64,000 nucleotides of DNA, taken from Stratiolaelaps scimitus. Lineage: Eukaryota > Arthropoda > Arachnida > Mesostigmata > Laelapidae. The notes below the pieces were generated by a model. The model saw nothing but the letters and a program-made list of their open reading frames with translations, was not told where the DNA came from and did no database searches. The translations under genes were made by a program, and so were the position numbers. Location: the NCBI GenBank assembly GCA_019614645.1, contig JABWDB010000048.1, positions 1,356,001 through 1,420,000 of the forward strand. The letters run 5' to 3'. Positions 1 through 10,785 of this stretch are shown here, in pieces; the stretch's first letter is position 1, and each line of letters begins with the position of its first letter.

Positions 1-115
1 AAGGTGGCCCAGACAGGTCCGCATAGTAATACCCAAAATGTTCAGAGCTGAGGCCTATCAGATAGGGGAGGGTCAGCTGAAGGTCAGGTCAAAAAACAAC
101 CTCATAGTTGTGCGC
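1..115 (+). repeat. SINE-like repeat family B, copy cut by the window edge
   Basis: The stretch resembles the body of the family B element seen full-length near 35105-35372: a segment reading like 'acaggtcc.catagtaatacc', then 'gagctgaggcct', then a self-complementary tail around 'cagctgagggtcagctc'. Its 5' part lies outside the window. Confidence 0.55.
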
Positions 116-132
116 TGTCGTCGTCAGGAGAC

Positions 133-176
133 ATCCCTACAGCAGGTACACATCCCGTTGTACCTGCTGTAGGGAT
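133..176. repeat. 18-bp perfect inverted repeat
   Basis: Positions 133-150 are the exact reverse complement of 159-176, separated by 8 bases. It would form a strong hairpin in DNA or RNA. It follows directly after a family B repeat and has no visible coding content. Confidence 0.8.
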
Positions 177-568
177 AGATCTTCAGGTTGGCGGTATCTT
201 TAGGTTGTGGGTACCTGACAGAAGCTACATGGACTGAGTAAAATGCTTAATGCCGACAGAGTCAGCCCAGAAGCATTTACTTGAACCTTTAACTAGGATT
301 CAACTCGTCTTGTTACGACTGCTGCAGCGCGTTGTGCATCGGGACTGTTACCATGCGGACATACCTCCACACACCATTGAAGATTGCCAATGGCAGCGAT
401 GTATACGATAACTTCCCTGCTGATCAGATTTTGCCGGTACCTAATTATATCTATATGTTATATTTGTAGTCACATCCTATATACAGTTGTTGCTCTAAGC
501 AAAATTGCCATATCACCGGTTCCTTTCGTGGTTTGGTTCACCGTGAAGCTGACCGCTGAAGCTGACCG

Positions 569-736
569 CTAGACGTTATTAATGCTCCCGGATCCGCCGT
601 TGTTACCGGCCGCCAACCGCTGCCAGTATTCCTCGCGATATCGTTTATTGTAGCCATCCTTGTCAAGGCAGTACAGACACACGAACGCGATCAGGAGAAC
701 AATGATTACTACACCAGCGAATATAAGATCAGCCAT
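569..736 (-). CDS. Possible 55-residue single-pass membrane micropeptide
   Basis: A minus-strand ORF starts with ATG at 736 and ends with TAG at 569. The product would begin MADLIF, run through a strongly hydrophobic segment (about residues 4-24, rich in Val, Ile and Leu) and continue into a charged tail with alternating basic and acidic residues and aromatic Tyr/Trp (about 25-41), ending in a Gly/Ser/Asn-rich tip. This is the layout of small integral membrane proteins with a short luminal N-terminus. The ATG sits in a reasonable initiation context with G at +4. A pyrimidine-rich stretch ending in CAG lies about 10 bases upstream, so the ATG could be near the start of a second exon after a 5' UTR intron. 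I do not recognise a family. A chance ORF of this length is possible; the hydrophobic-then-charged composition is the main support. Confidence 0.42.
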   Translation of the reverse strand: MADLIFAGVVIIVLLIAFVCLYCLDKDGYNKRYREEYWQRLAAGNNGGSGSINNV

Positions 737-1989
737 GTTATCCCTCCTGGGCGAGAGCACTAAATGTTAAGCAAATAAGGTCATGACACCCAGTCGCGAC
801 TTGAGGACGAACGTTGATTTTATGTTCATTCACTGTGCTGTTCCCGACCGTGGCTGGGGTAACGATTGCCGCGAAATTATCCCGGAGTGGGGCGTGTTGC
901 TCAAGCGTGAGCCTGAGTGCACTAGGTGAACGTGACACAGCTTCGCAAGTATACGTTGACGAGGCGCAGCGGGTTGTTGCCCAAGTGAATTTATAAACGT
1001 GGCCGTTCACGGCTCTACAAGAGGCAGTTTGTTAGAGCCACCACGCAAGACTCTGATCCAATACCAGTCATTCCAGAAGGATAATGTGTATGGAGTTCAC
1101 ACGTCCAATCTTCTCGTTGCCCTTCGGTTCTTTAGTCGACAGATCAGAAGCAAGCCAACAGACAGAGAGATCTTGAGTAACAAATTGGCTGATGGTGATG
1201 AGTAGCTGGGTGGATCACACTCTGGTTGTTGTTGGCTCTAAATTTCGGCTCGAACAGGAACCGACGATTTAGCTATTGAAGCACTGGGCATGGTCACGTT
1301 GTCGGAGATTACCTGCTGCCCGCCAGGGAGAGTTCCTCGAGGCTTAAAGGCTTGCTGGAGTGTAGCCACAATAGCCGGCGAATATCGCTAAAGATCAACG
1401 GACACTAATGCACTAATCTTGATACTGTCAACACATCAGCGCAGGTGATGGACAATAGACAGGTGCTTGCCGGGGGGTAGCAATGCCTGGATTATTTTAC
1501 TGCTAAATTAAAAAAAAACATCCAGACATGTCAGTTGTAGCCTGTGTTCAAAGCCGCAACGGCTCTAGAGGTCGATGGTAAACATGGACGAATTTTTAAA
1601 TGTGCGAATCAGATGCAAAATCTCTCTAGAGCCCAAGTGTCCCAATGTATCCGTTCAATTTGAAGCAGAGATGATTCGTTGTGGTAAGCATCGAATAGCT
1701 CTATGCGTATGCTATAATGGTATAGATACTTATATAGATGCATCCCGTCAGAGTTGATTATTTGGTACGGGTGTTACGAACGGGCGTCATTTTTTTTCCG
1801 TTGGGGCCAGGTCTAGTCATGGTGTTGGCATGCTATTGCATGACTAAACCTGTCCAGAGTGGAACGCATATGGAACCAACGGAAAGTCGATCCCTTGGCA
1901 CCTTTCGAAGGCTCCATAGTTATAGTTCTAGCTCAGGACGACGAGACCTCTGTTTGTCCCCTACACAGGCGATACACGGGCAGTTGGCT

Positions 1990-2125
1990 GAGAGAGACGA
2001 ATGGTTTGGGATCAAATCCTGCTGCCAGATGAGGATAATCTTTGGGTACGACCGGTGGAAAATTGTGGCAAGGGACCCCCCCCACAGGTTCCCATAGTAA
2101 TATACGTGAAGGTTAAGTGCTGATG
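1990..2125 (+). repeat. Degraded SINE-like family B copy
   Basis: It contains a tRNA B-box-like stretch (gggatcaaatcc, about 2009-2020) followed by the family B body ('cccatagtaatata', 'aggttaagtgctga'). The A-box side is not clear. Confidence 0.4.
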
Positions 2126-2635
2126 ACTGTTACACAGGAGAATAGTATAGTATATAATCTGAATACACCGCTCAACTTTATTTTATTCGATATCCGATAT
2201 TGATTATGATTGTGCATTTTAAAATACAATACAATAATTAAAGGGGTAGTTGCAGTAACAATATGTCCACATAATGCACTCAATTCGATGGAACTAACAA
2301 ACTTGAAGGTAGAATGTCCTATTAGTATATATATATATATATATATATAAAGGGTGCAAGACTGTCTCTGTCTTAGCAGATACTCGGTACTATTGCAAGA
2401 CAATAGTGGTAACTGTAGGTCGTCAAAAACAGGTTATGTCCAACATTCGACTTGGTATACGCACAAGCATTGCCCCACCCGTTGATCAAGGCGATGCAAA
2501 GGGTTCAGCTTCAAAGGCGTCCCCAAATGGAGTTCCCAGAGCCCTAATGACAGTCTGTTTCCATACTTATAAATTTGTTAGTAACTCGAGCGGAACACCC
2601 ACACATTCAGCATGCCAACAGGTTGTGTTAGCAAC

Positions 2636-2641
<6 letters not shown>

Positions 2642-2675
<34 letters not shown>
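2642..2675. repeat. (AT)n microsatellite
   Basis: An almost pure alternating A/T run of about 34 bases. Confidence 0.9.
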
Positions 2676-2679
<4 letters not shown>

Positions 2680-3037
2680 CACCACTGGGCAGCTTCAATC
2701 TATTTGCCCGATATCGTTATCTCTCTCTCTCTCTCTTCTGTAGGATCTCTTTTTGGAGAACAAATCAATATGTGCCTATGGCGTCGTTATTGACAGGCCG
2801 TTAATCGAAGCTCGTGAAGTCTCATATGTACACCACCCACTTCGGCTTCACTGACCCATTCCGGTAATTCATTTATTTCTGAAACATAATCTTCACTCAT
2901 TAATCACTTCAGGGTCGCGTCAGATCGAGCGTGAACAACTGTCGAAGTTCAAGCGTTTCATTGTTACCCAGACGAAGCTGAGTCGCCTTGAAGCCTTAGC
3001 GCGATGAGATCGTATATTCCAGCATCAACAGCTCTGT

Positions 3038-3115
3038 AGTACTACCTAAAAAGGTTAAGAGCTGAGGCCTGTCAGATAAAAGGGGAACAGCTGAGGGTCA
3101 GCTCGAAAAAACAGT
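3038..3115 (+). repeat. SINE-like family B, 3' body
   Basis: The copy has the conserved body 'ttaagagctgaggcctgtca' and the self-complementary tail 'cagctgagggtcagctcg'. It lies about 200 bases before the receptor's first coding exon. Confidence 0.55.
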
Positions 3116-3313
3116 AAGAGCGACCTAGGCGCCATCTTTCTATGCGAGGCACAGTGATAACTTAAAGTCCAGGGTCGTGATTATAGTGTGAAGTTGAGTG
3201 AAGCAAGGGAATAGTTGCTCGAACAACGCCGAAGAATCAAGATTAAAAACTCATTGGATATATTATACGCTGTTGTCGCCTCTCTCCTGCATTCAGTCAA
3301 CTTGGCTACAACG

Positions 3314-4105
3314 ATGCGCGCGCGGGGTTTCCATCTGTTTCAGGGACCTCAGAAGACAGACCTGGCAGTGGACGTGCTGTGGCCTACGTTTCGAACCGCA
3401 GAATTTGTTGGTGCGGGCCCATTTCAGCGGCATCTTCCGAACGGCGAGACCAGGTGATATCATTCTCAGATATTGAATGATAATCTTAGCTAGCCTGATC
3501 TCACTAGATGTAGCAATTTGAAATGACGTTACTATGTAATAGTTTCGAAGTACGAGTCACTCAACGCGGGGGGTAATTAGCAAAGTAACAACCAAGTGAA
3601 TCGGTAATTATCAGCTTAAATGTATTACACCGTGGGACGGGTTGCCCTTCGTGTGCCTCTGTAAACACAGAATAGTGAACTAGTATTATTTTATTAATCG
3701 CGAGTTCTTCTCTTAAGTCTTCTATTAATGAGGGGTGACTTAAGGATCCAACGAATAAGCCTATAATATAGACAGAATATACTACTCTTGAATTGTAGAG
3801 TAGCAATCTATTGACAATATTCCGTAATAGAATGAACTACATTTTTTCGGGCTGCTTCTCAACCAACATTTAGCGTCCACGGTAATCCTCTTTCGGCATT
3901 GATTCAAAAAAATATACTTAATGTAGTTCAGTCTAACGACTCTGCTCGACAATTACTCAATCAGGTAAAAGATGTACCTTGCATGCAAGTTGTTGATCGG
4001 CAAAGATGACAATCTCTCACTTGCGCAGCGCCCCCTTCTGTGCGAGTTCATTGTAAATGTATATGGAATCCCACCACCGGAAATTCCTATATTTTGGATT
4101 CTGTA

Positions 4106-4155
<50 letters not shown>

Positions 4156-7100
4156 ATGTTGACTTTCAGTGGGCCCATTCGCGTGAAGGTATGGCAGCGC
4201 TTCATGATGTTGCTATCGAGGCTTCTACTGGCGAGATTCGTGATTATTTTCATTCTGAAGTATATATTCGCACGGTACACCGTTGGCGCCGCCGGAACAG
4301 ATATTGTTCGTGCGTGTACGTGCTTTTTCGGACTCAATAAGATGAACGGTCATCTCGTGATCATTCATGATGTCCTTCGAACGATGGATCAGGCTCCACA
4401 TGACGGTACGTATTGTATCTCATTGTGAAGACGCTCCGCCCGAACATTACGACGGCGGGCCACAGAACAGTTCAATATATAAAATAAATTTCAAGGCTTA
4501 ATTTTCTCGATTAAGAGTGAATTCGCTTTTAATAACTTTTCCTAAATGTAATATCGAGGATCGGGCTTTAAGCCATGAATGCCATTCTATTGAATCGCTT
4601 CATAATTGAATCAGAACGGCCACTCTAATCTCTTCGCAGGTTTCTTTGCATAGGGTCTTAGGTTGTTCGGAGCGTTGTTATACATCGAAGTAATTTTGAT
4701 AACCGTTGAACCAAGCGTCGTGGACAGGCGAAATGTTACTTGTTTATACTCTAGTTTTTTTGCTTGTATGTAGCTCAACGCTGTTCAGTTTCTTAGAGCA
4801 GACATAATTCTAGAAGCTGAAACATACTTTAGTGCTGAGAATCAGCATTCCTCGATTAAAGGTTTGTTTCTTGAATTAACAACCCGAATAAAATTCCTCG
4901 AAAATTCATAATTGCAAATGGCCCACACTTCCTTATCATACCAGCGCAGCGCCGGTTTCGTGAGGGCTTTCCGCTCTGCCGGTATCCCATACACAAAGAA
5001 CCCGCAAGGCCGTTGTGGACGGGTGCCACCCCGACAGTCTCATCCTGAGACTGTGTGACCACAACTTCGTAGACCGTACGACCAGTACTCCGCCCTGCAG
5101 GCAACTCACCTAGTGGCCGCTCTTGCTTTCGAAGTCTTAGAAGGCCCCGGTCCCTTCATTGCTAATTTCCTCGAGGGGGTCCACCACAGGCTGACCTCCG
5201 CGCCAACGGAGATAAGCGCGAAGAGTCCTTCGTTGCTTCTGTATCGCCTTTCCCTCCCTGTACAGAGGCAAAGAGCCAATGACATCTATTGCCTCCCTTG
5301 CGAATGACCATGACGTCCTCAGCATGGCACCCTGGAAAACCGACTACTTCTCTAATTATTGTATATTTAACGACGCACAATCATGATCACTAGTAATATT
5401 GTATATATTATATATATTAAAACACAGAATAAATAACGTTATCACAGTTGATCAGAGTAGTTCATCTTGATAAATCTCTCTAAGTCAATTATACCTAACA
5501 TACAATACATTATGTCATCTTAAAGGATACTTATGCTTATCTTATGCATCACCTATAAATACAATAGTGCTGCAATGCTAACGAAATGTTTCCTTGGGGA
5601 GACCCCTTAAGAACATGCGGAAATTCAGCATAACTTCACGGTGACTGACGTTCTTTCTAGTTGCTCGAATGTCCCGCCTCCGAAAGGTGTGCTGGTACGG
5701 TATGGCTGCAACATGGCTCTATGTAGCATATCGCATCATCCTCGATCTGTTCGCCTTCCATATGGAGAGCCGCTTTCAGCAGTACATTGAGACCGAGCTG
5801 ATGATATCGTTCAATCGAATACCGAAACTAATTTACTTCGTAATCTATCTCGTGGCCCACCTGGACATCATTGTCAATCGAGTGTTCGTGAGTGGCACAA
5901 TGTCATTCCTGATTCTCTTCTATGTATTTGTCAATATGGTGAGTGCGCCCATGAATCATATGGCATTTTTCTACTCATTAATATCATGATTAGTCAGTAC
6001 AGCACAAGGTACGAACGATTTCATCTACACTGTTATTAATCATCTCACCGTTTTCATTGTGAGGGTACGAGTTTCCTCAGCATTCATTCGTTGTCAGTAT
6101 CAAAGAGTGCCTGCTCAAACCACGAGAGCAAATGTCCACCCTTAAAAGAAAAACGGCACAAACGAAGGCCTTTCCTTTTTATTTTGCTACCCACCTCACA
6201 CCGGGGGTATTTCGTTTCTCCTCAAGTTCATGGACGTGAAGTTCACCAAATGGGACAACGAGATCACTGAATGTGTTGAGCGCAGTCGATCGGAGAAGTC
6301 CTCGCTACCGTTGGCGTTTCGGGTGTCCGAGCTGCGGATTCGGCACGCGAAGCTCTGCGATGTCATTCAACAACTTGACGACATCTTCTGCTCACAGGCT
6401 AGTATCTATTGCCATGATGAGGTTAAGCGGAACGGTGAATATGTCAGCGGCAGGAGAGATTTTGCAGGTAAGGTAAAGGTTTATTGGTTTATTGAAGGAG
6501 CTGCAATTGTTCCAATGCTTAAGCTCTCTCTTATATGTCATCGCGCAGCAGGGCTCGAACTTGCTTGGTAGGTTGGTGGTGGTACTTACCAGCGCGTGGA
6601 TAGGTGTGTTATAACGGTGCGGTGTTATACAGATACCGCACAGATAAGATGTAATTATTTAATAGTAAAATCTAATTTTACAACTGTATAAATTTATCGA
6701 ATTTGAAACAATTTCTCCAGCCTGAACGTGGATACAATGACGTTGGAGCTATCCCGGGTCAGATATAGGTTATAACAAATACCTTGGCCTCGGTTTTGAT
6801 CAGATGTAATTATTCGGTGACATCTCCCCTCAGACGGATTTATGTCGATATTCCTCTCTCTCTCTCTCTCTCTAGTTGATGAATGAAATCACAGTTGAGA
6901 CTACATTCTCAGTGGCTAGCAACTGTTAGCTTGTATGTATGAGCCTTATAGAATATAGTACAAAGTTTTGTGTTATTAACTGAACTGAACTGAAGTTTCT
7001 TACAACTCTTAACAAGTTCTCTCTAGATATGTCACTGTGTCCGATTTCAACCCGCGGCCTCCGGCTTTTGGTTTCTAAAGTCAGAGACCACTTAGCCGGC

Positions 7101-8982
7101 CAATCCATCGCGCGATCTATACATTGTGACCACGGTGACTCTTCCACGTACCCGTAGCAAAGGAAAAATTAAAATTTCCTCATAGGATTGACAGGAACGA
7201 AAACTAAGAACAATCAAAACAAGCCTTACAGCTATTAAGCAATAGGCTGCTCATGGTAGAAATGAAGTAAATAAATCGACTTGCTGCTTTGCTTGTCCCC
7301 TTCAGGCGTTCGTTTGGCATACCTCGGCACTTCTTGTTGCGTGCATGGAAGCTACAGCCATGGTTCAGGTGAAGACACTTTTGAGATCACTTGACACAAG
7401 TCGGGTACATACACAGGCTTGTCTGACGTTGTGCAGAGTGCGATTATAAAACATATATGACGATGTTTCCTTCTGGCGTACTCATTGTTGCTCTTTACTC
7501 GAAGGCACTCAAGCGCCGTGTGGCAATTTCATTGATCGGGAATGATTGTCAAACGTTGTCGAAGTAGATGATACACTTCAGCTTGATCCAGACAAAAATA
7601 CACGAAAAAAAAGAACACCTTGTTCGTTCCAATTTGCATTGTGCTTATCGACGCTACATTGAAGTAGTGCCAACGAACTGCCAAGGAAATCGACGTATTA
7701 TAGTTAAGACTTTCGTGTCGAAATCGAAAACAAGCTGGCAGGGTCCTTCCATCTGCAGCGTCTTTCCCTTAACACGCAGAAGCAAAGGGGCATTGCCTGG
7801 CCATCGCCTCCCTCGGGGGTGACCCTGACCTCAGGCTAAGGCCTGATACCCCAACTGACCCCCAACTACGTCTCTAATCATTGTATATTTAACGACTCAC
7901 AATCAAGGTCATCAAATATCCTTTATATGAACAATCATTGGCAAGTACAATATAATCGCCAATTCCTATTGGCCGTAGATCATATAACTTTTTTCTTTCA
8001 GATGTCCAAGCGTCAATTCGAACTGCTGCGCTTCCTAGGAAACATGGGAAATACATCCTTCATGGTCGTCTCCCTGTTTGCCGTCACGGGATCGGCGGCG
8101 CTCCTCTGCGAATGCGGAGATCGTTCTCGCAGCATCGTCAATTCGATACACGTTTCTGAACAAGGGGAGGCGACCAGAGCTCTAGCCCATGAGGTTGGTC
8201 AGTTATCTTTGGCAGAGAAAGCGTGCATGTCCCCGCGCGGAGTAATGGTACTATATTCCTTCTCAACCACCATGAGGTCCTTGAGAAGGTACCTTGTGGA
8301 AGACTTGGGTGCGAAATGAGTTCACTGACTAATTAATCTCTGATTCGGCTTTGATGGAAGCACCCGAGTGCACGTTAGGCACTGTATGCGAGCTGGTTGA
8401 AATAATGCGGGAAATTCGTACCTCTACGATTGCATATATAGATCGAAATGTATATATAATTATCTTGGACCTACTCCATATGATGATAGAGTCCTTGTAT
8501 CTAGCTTGCCAGACGTAGGCTGTGTCCCTTAACCCAACCCTTAGGCTGTGAACCTTACCTAAATATTACAACTCAATGTTTCCTAATCAGAGAACATAAG
8601 TAGTGTAGAAACGACAGTCACAACGTAGCTTCGTGGTGGCCGTATTGATCACGAGACGAGTGTCTGCTGTTAGCTATCTAACGCTAAATGAAAATTTGCC
8701 CATCTTCATGGTGGACACGTCCGCGCTGCCTATCTTGGTACTTGCTAAATACCAAATCGTGATTGACTCTGTCCTGGTCGTCCCTTTTGAACTCGGGATC
8801 TACTTTTTTATGTGTCATCTTTCCAGGTGCGACTTCTTCTGAGTCAAATGAACCAGCGGGTCGAGATGACCGCGTGGCGTTTCTACAAGCTGGATCGCAG
8901 TTCGATACTACAGACGTACGGGGCCTGCATCACCTACGTGAGCCTCGTGGTGCAGAGTGCTGAGGACATCCTTGAAGAGTAG
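3314..8982 (+). CDS. Gustatory receptor (7tm_7 family), seven-exon model
   Basis: Exons are 3314-3453, 4170-4405, 5661-5938, 6227-6397 (or 6227-6472), 7306-7368, 8002-8193 and 8827-8982, closing in phase to about 411 residues (436 with the longer fourth exon), usual for the family. Gustatory receptors are ligand-gated cation channels of chemosensory neurons with seven membrane segments and an intracellular N-terminus. Support: ATG 3314 is the first in its frame; exon 1 has the N-terminal FRTAEFVGAGPF block typical of the family; exons 2-3 carry hydrophobic segments; exon 4 has the intracellular LRxxHxxLCxxIxxLDxIF block; exon 5 is a 63-nt TM5-like exon; exon 6 carries TM6; and exon 7 has the diagnostic C-terminal block, TAWRFYKLD and then TYGACITYVSLVVQS, in place of the usual TAxGFFxID...TYLVILIQ. 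The fourth donor is uncertain: GT at 6473 lies inside a SINE, while CAG|GCTAGT at 6398 gives normal family spacing. Exon 6 has a weak donor (GTTGGT). Ligand unknown. Confidence 0.8.
4111..4155. repeat. (AT)n microsatellite before receptor exon 2
   Basis: A 45-base alternating A/T run ends about 14 bases before the exon 2 acceptor, taking the place where a polypyrimidine tract would normally sit. Confidence 0.9.
5160..5390 (-). repeat. Dispersed repeat family C copy
   Basis: It shares blocks with copies near 7790, 12640, 18350, 20366, 36793 and 38290. Shared blocks include a GC-rich end ('ctgacctccgcgccaacgg'), a middle with 'aggcaatg.catcgcctccct', and an AT end reading 'ctctaattattgtatattta' on the plus strand. 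It sits in intron 2 of the receptor gene. Confidence 0.6.
6470..6600 (-). repeat. SINE family A copy abutting receptor exon 4
   Basis: Plus-strand text 'aaaggtttattggtttatt', then 'gaaggagctgcaattgtt' and 'cttaagctctctc' matches the tail and core of family A in reverse, with a B-box-like 'ggctcgaactt' near 6548-6558. It begins right at the apparent end of receptor exon 4. Confidence 0.6.
6950..7120 (-). repeat. SINE family A copy with tRNA-like head
   Basis: Reading the minus strand, an A-box-like TGGCTAAGTGG-type block (about 7088-7098, here cGGCTAAGTGG), a B-box-like region and the core 'gagaacttgttaagagttgt' are followed by an AT-rich tail. It is in intron 4 of the receptor gene. Confidence 0.6.
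7790..7900 (-). repeat. Dispersed repeat family C copy
   Basis: It contains 'catcgcctccctcgggggtg', 'ggtcagttggggtatcaggc' (minus strand) and the AT end 'tctctaatcattgtatattt', all shared with the copy near 5160-5390. Confidence 0.6.
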
Positions 8983-10785
8983 ACAAAGGGAAAAATCTAT
9001 ATTCAATGGGAAGTCTCTATGGTGGGCATCCTGTGCCCACAGGTCGCTTGGCCTTTAGTATCTCCGCGATTCTTAAGTATGGATGCTATTGGGTTAATTG
9101 AAGCAAAGCCGCCGCTATTTTTTCTTCGAAGAAAAGAAAAAGAACGAAAAATAGGGAAAATTAAAATACTCTCTAGTATAAGTATGATCCCTGAGAATTT
9201 ACTGTACTTTAACAGCTGAACGATAGCTCTTGCACCGTTCTTTAGATGAGCGCCTGGCGAGAGATCATATACTATACCTCTGAGCGCTTACTCGGAACTC
9301 GTTCCAATTCTCTTCGTCAGTCGGCCAAACAACAGAGGTCTAGTAGGCTCGCATCAAGCAAATATGGGGGGTTGGCTTCACCACTGGATTCATGTGGTAC
9401 CATCTTTGAAGTCCCCACTAAGTCTCCGCAATTGCGTGTTGGCTATTTATGTGGGGTTAATGATAGGGGTCCTTAAGGAACCCAGAAGTAAAAGAATATT
9501 TCTGATAAATGAAAATCCACCCTGAAAATTTCTCTATGCGAGATGTATCCTATTGTATACCATATAACACATGAAATGTGCAAGACAATAAAATTCTACC
9601 CATCCAACTGACGAGTTATATTGAATTTCATCCGAGACACTCTCAAATCTATTCTATTAATTTTCATGACTAGACCATTGGTCCCGCAGTATACAGCCAA
9701 AGCAGAAAAAACAAAATTAGCTTGAAACTTTGCTTTAAACTTTGCAAGCAAGCTCACGCTAGCAGATCTAGCAAATAATTAATTAATCTACATTTTCTAG
9801 TAGCAAATTAAAAAAAAAGTCTTAAATACAATTATGCCCATAGGCTAGGTATGCTCATGTACAACTCCCCTGAGATCACCATAACGATTTGTCAGCCACA
9901 TATGCGAATATTATACGCAGCACACTGCTGTTAGAGAAACGCTCAGCCTGAAGCCTTCTGCTGTGAACGAGGCAACGTGCGACCCGATACACGTGGCACG
10001 TGTTTACGTTCTCATTAAACCTCCCGTGTACCTGCTCATAGAAGAAGGTATACGAGAAATGACACTGTCACCTGTGGCAGCTGACGACAAGCAACACGCC
10101 TAACTCGATATGTTCTATCAGCCTGCAGTCGTTACGTAGTCGAACAGAAGCACTGAGTCGTTTCGCGCCAATGGGGTATCACAAGGGTGATCGTTCTCTG
10201 GATCGTATCGATCTCCAGCTGTGAGTGTATTCGTTGTAGAGGGCGGCATAGCCATTGCTGGGGGTTCGTGGCAGCGGTTTGTGGCCCTTGAATGTGTGTG
10301 TGTGTGTGTGTGTGTGTAATACAATAAAAGTCACGGGTGTCCACTATTAGAAATGTCGTCTGGCCGAAGATTACGTAGGATATCGGTCAGCGTAATGGAA
10401 TAGACCGCACTCTCAACGAGTGTCTACTGACCGAGCTAAGATTATCGCTAAGAAATCTAATCTCGAGCTGAGCGAGGAGTCTGCATTTTCACAAGAGACC
10501 ATCCCTCGCCAGTCTCTGTGCGCGGTGTCTCGCTAATGCTTTCGTGCGCCTGCCACCATAGCATCTGCATTTGGCGTACAGTGTTCCACGCGAGTGGCGC
10601 GTCTCCCCTGAGTGTCGCTGTGCTGGCGAACCCTCGAACGGGAGACTACTTCTATTCTACTCAAGATAATTTTGAACTGTTGATCACGAATAGCTCACCG
10701 CCAAACCCGCCGACAACAAGTGCTAACGAAATTCTACGCCTCATACTTTTTCGGTGAAGGATCGCTTCTCGACGAACAGCTGACA
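8983..10785. other. Intergenic stretch between receptor and lipase
   Basis: No supported exon is seen. An AATAAA at 9587-9592 could serve the receptor transcript, though it is about 600 bases past the stop codon. A (GT)n run lies at about 10294-10318. The last few hundred bases before 10786 are GC-richer and probably hold the lipase 5' UTR and promoter. Confidence 0.45.

Larger units (their letters stand above)
761..3313. other. Non-coding stretch upstream of the receptor gene
   Basis: No convincing exon is visible. The stretch holds (TA)n tracts at about 2326-2349 and 2642-2675, a CT-rich run near 2720-2737, a degraded family B repeat near 1990-2125 and another at about 3038-3115. Short ORFs here show no recognisable domain. 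The promoter of the receptor gene probably lies in the last few hundred bases, but no core element can be assigned with confidence. Confidence 0.5.

Noticed and set aside
2642..2804. Protein-coding ORF rich in Tyr-Ile repeats
   Set aside because: The repeats are translation of a (TA)n microsatellite; the same is true near 4057, 22500, 53068 and 57622.
3198..3476. 92-codon ORF overlapping receptor exon 1
   Set aside because: The frame with FRTAEFVGAGPF fits the family and its phase joins exon 2; this ORF is a shadow.
10720..10785. GTG-initiated 22-codon extension of the lipase
   Set aside because: ATG 10786 gives an N-terminus of normal family length; the extension shows no family similarity.
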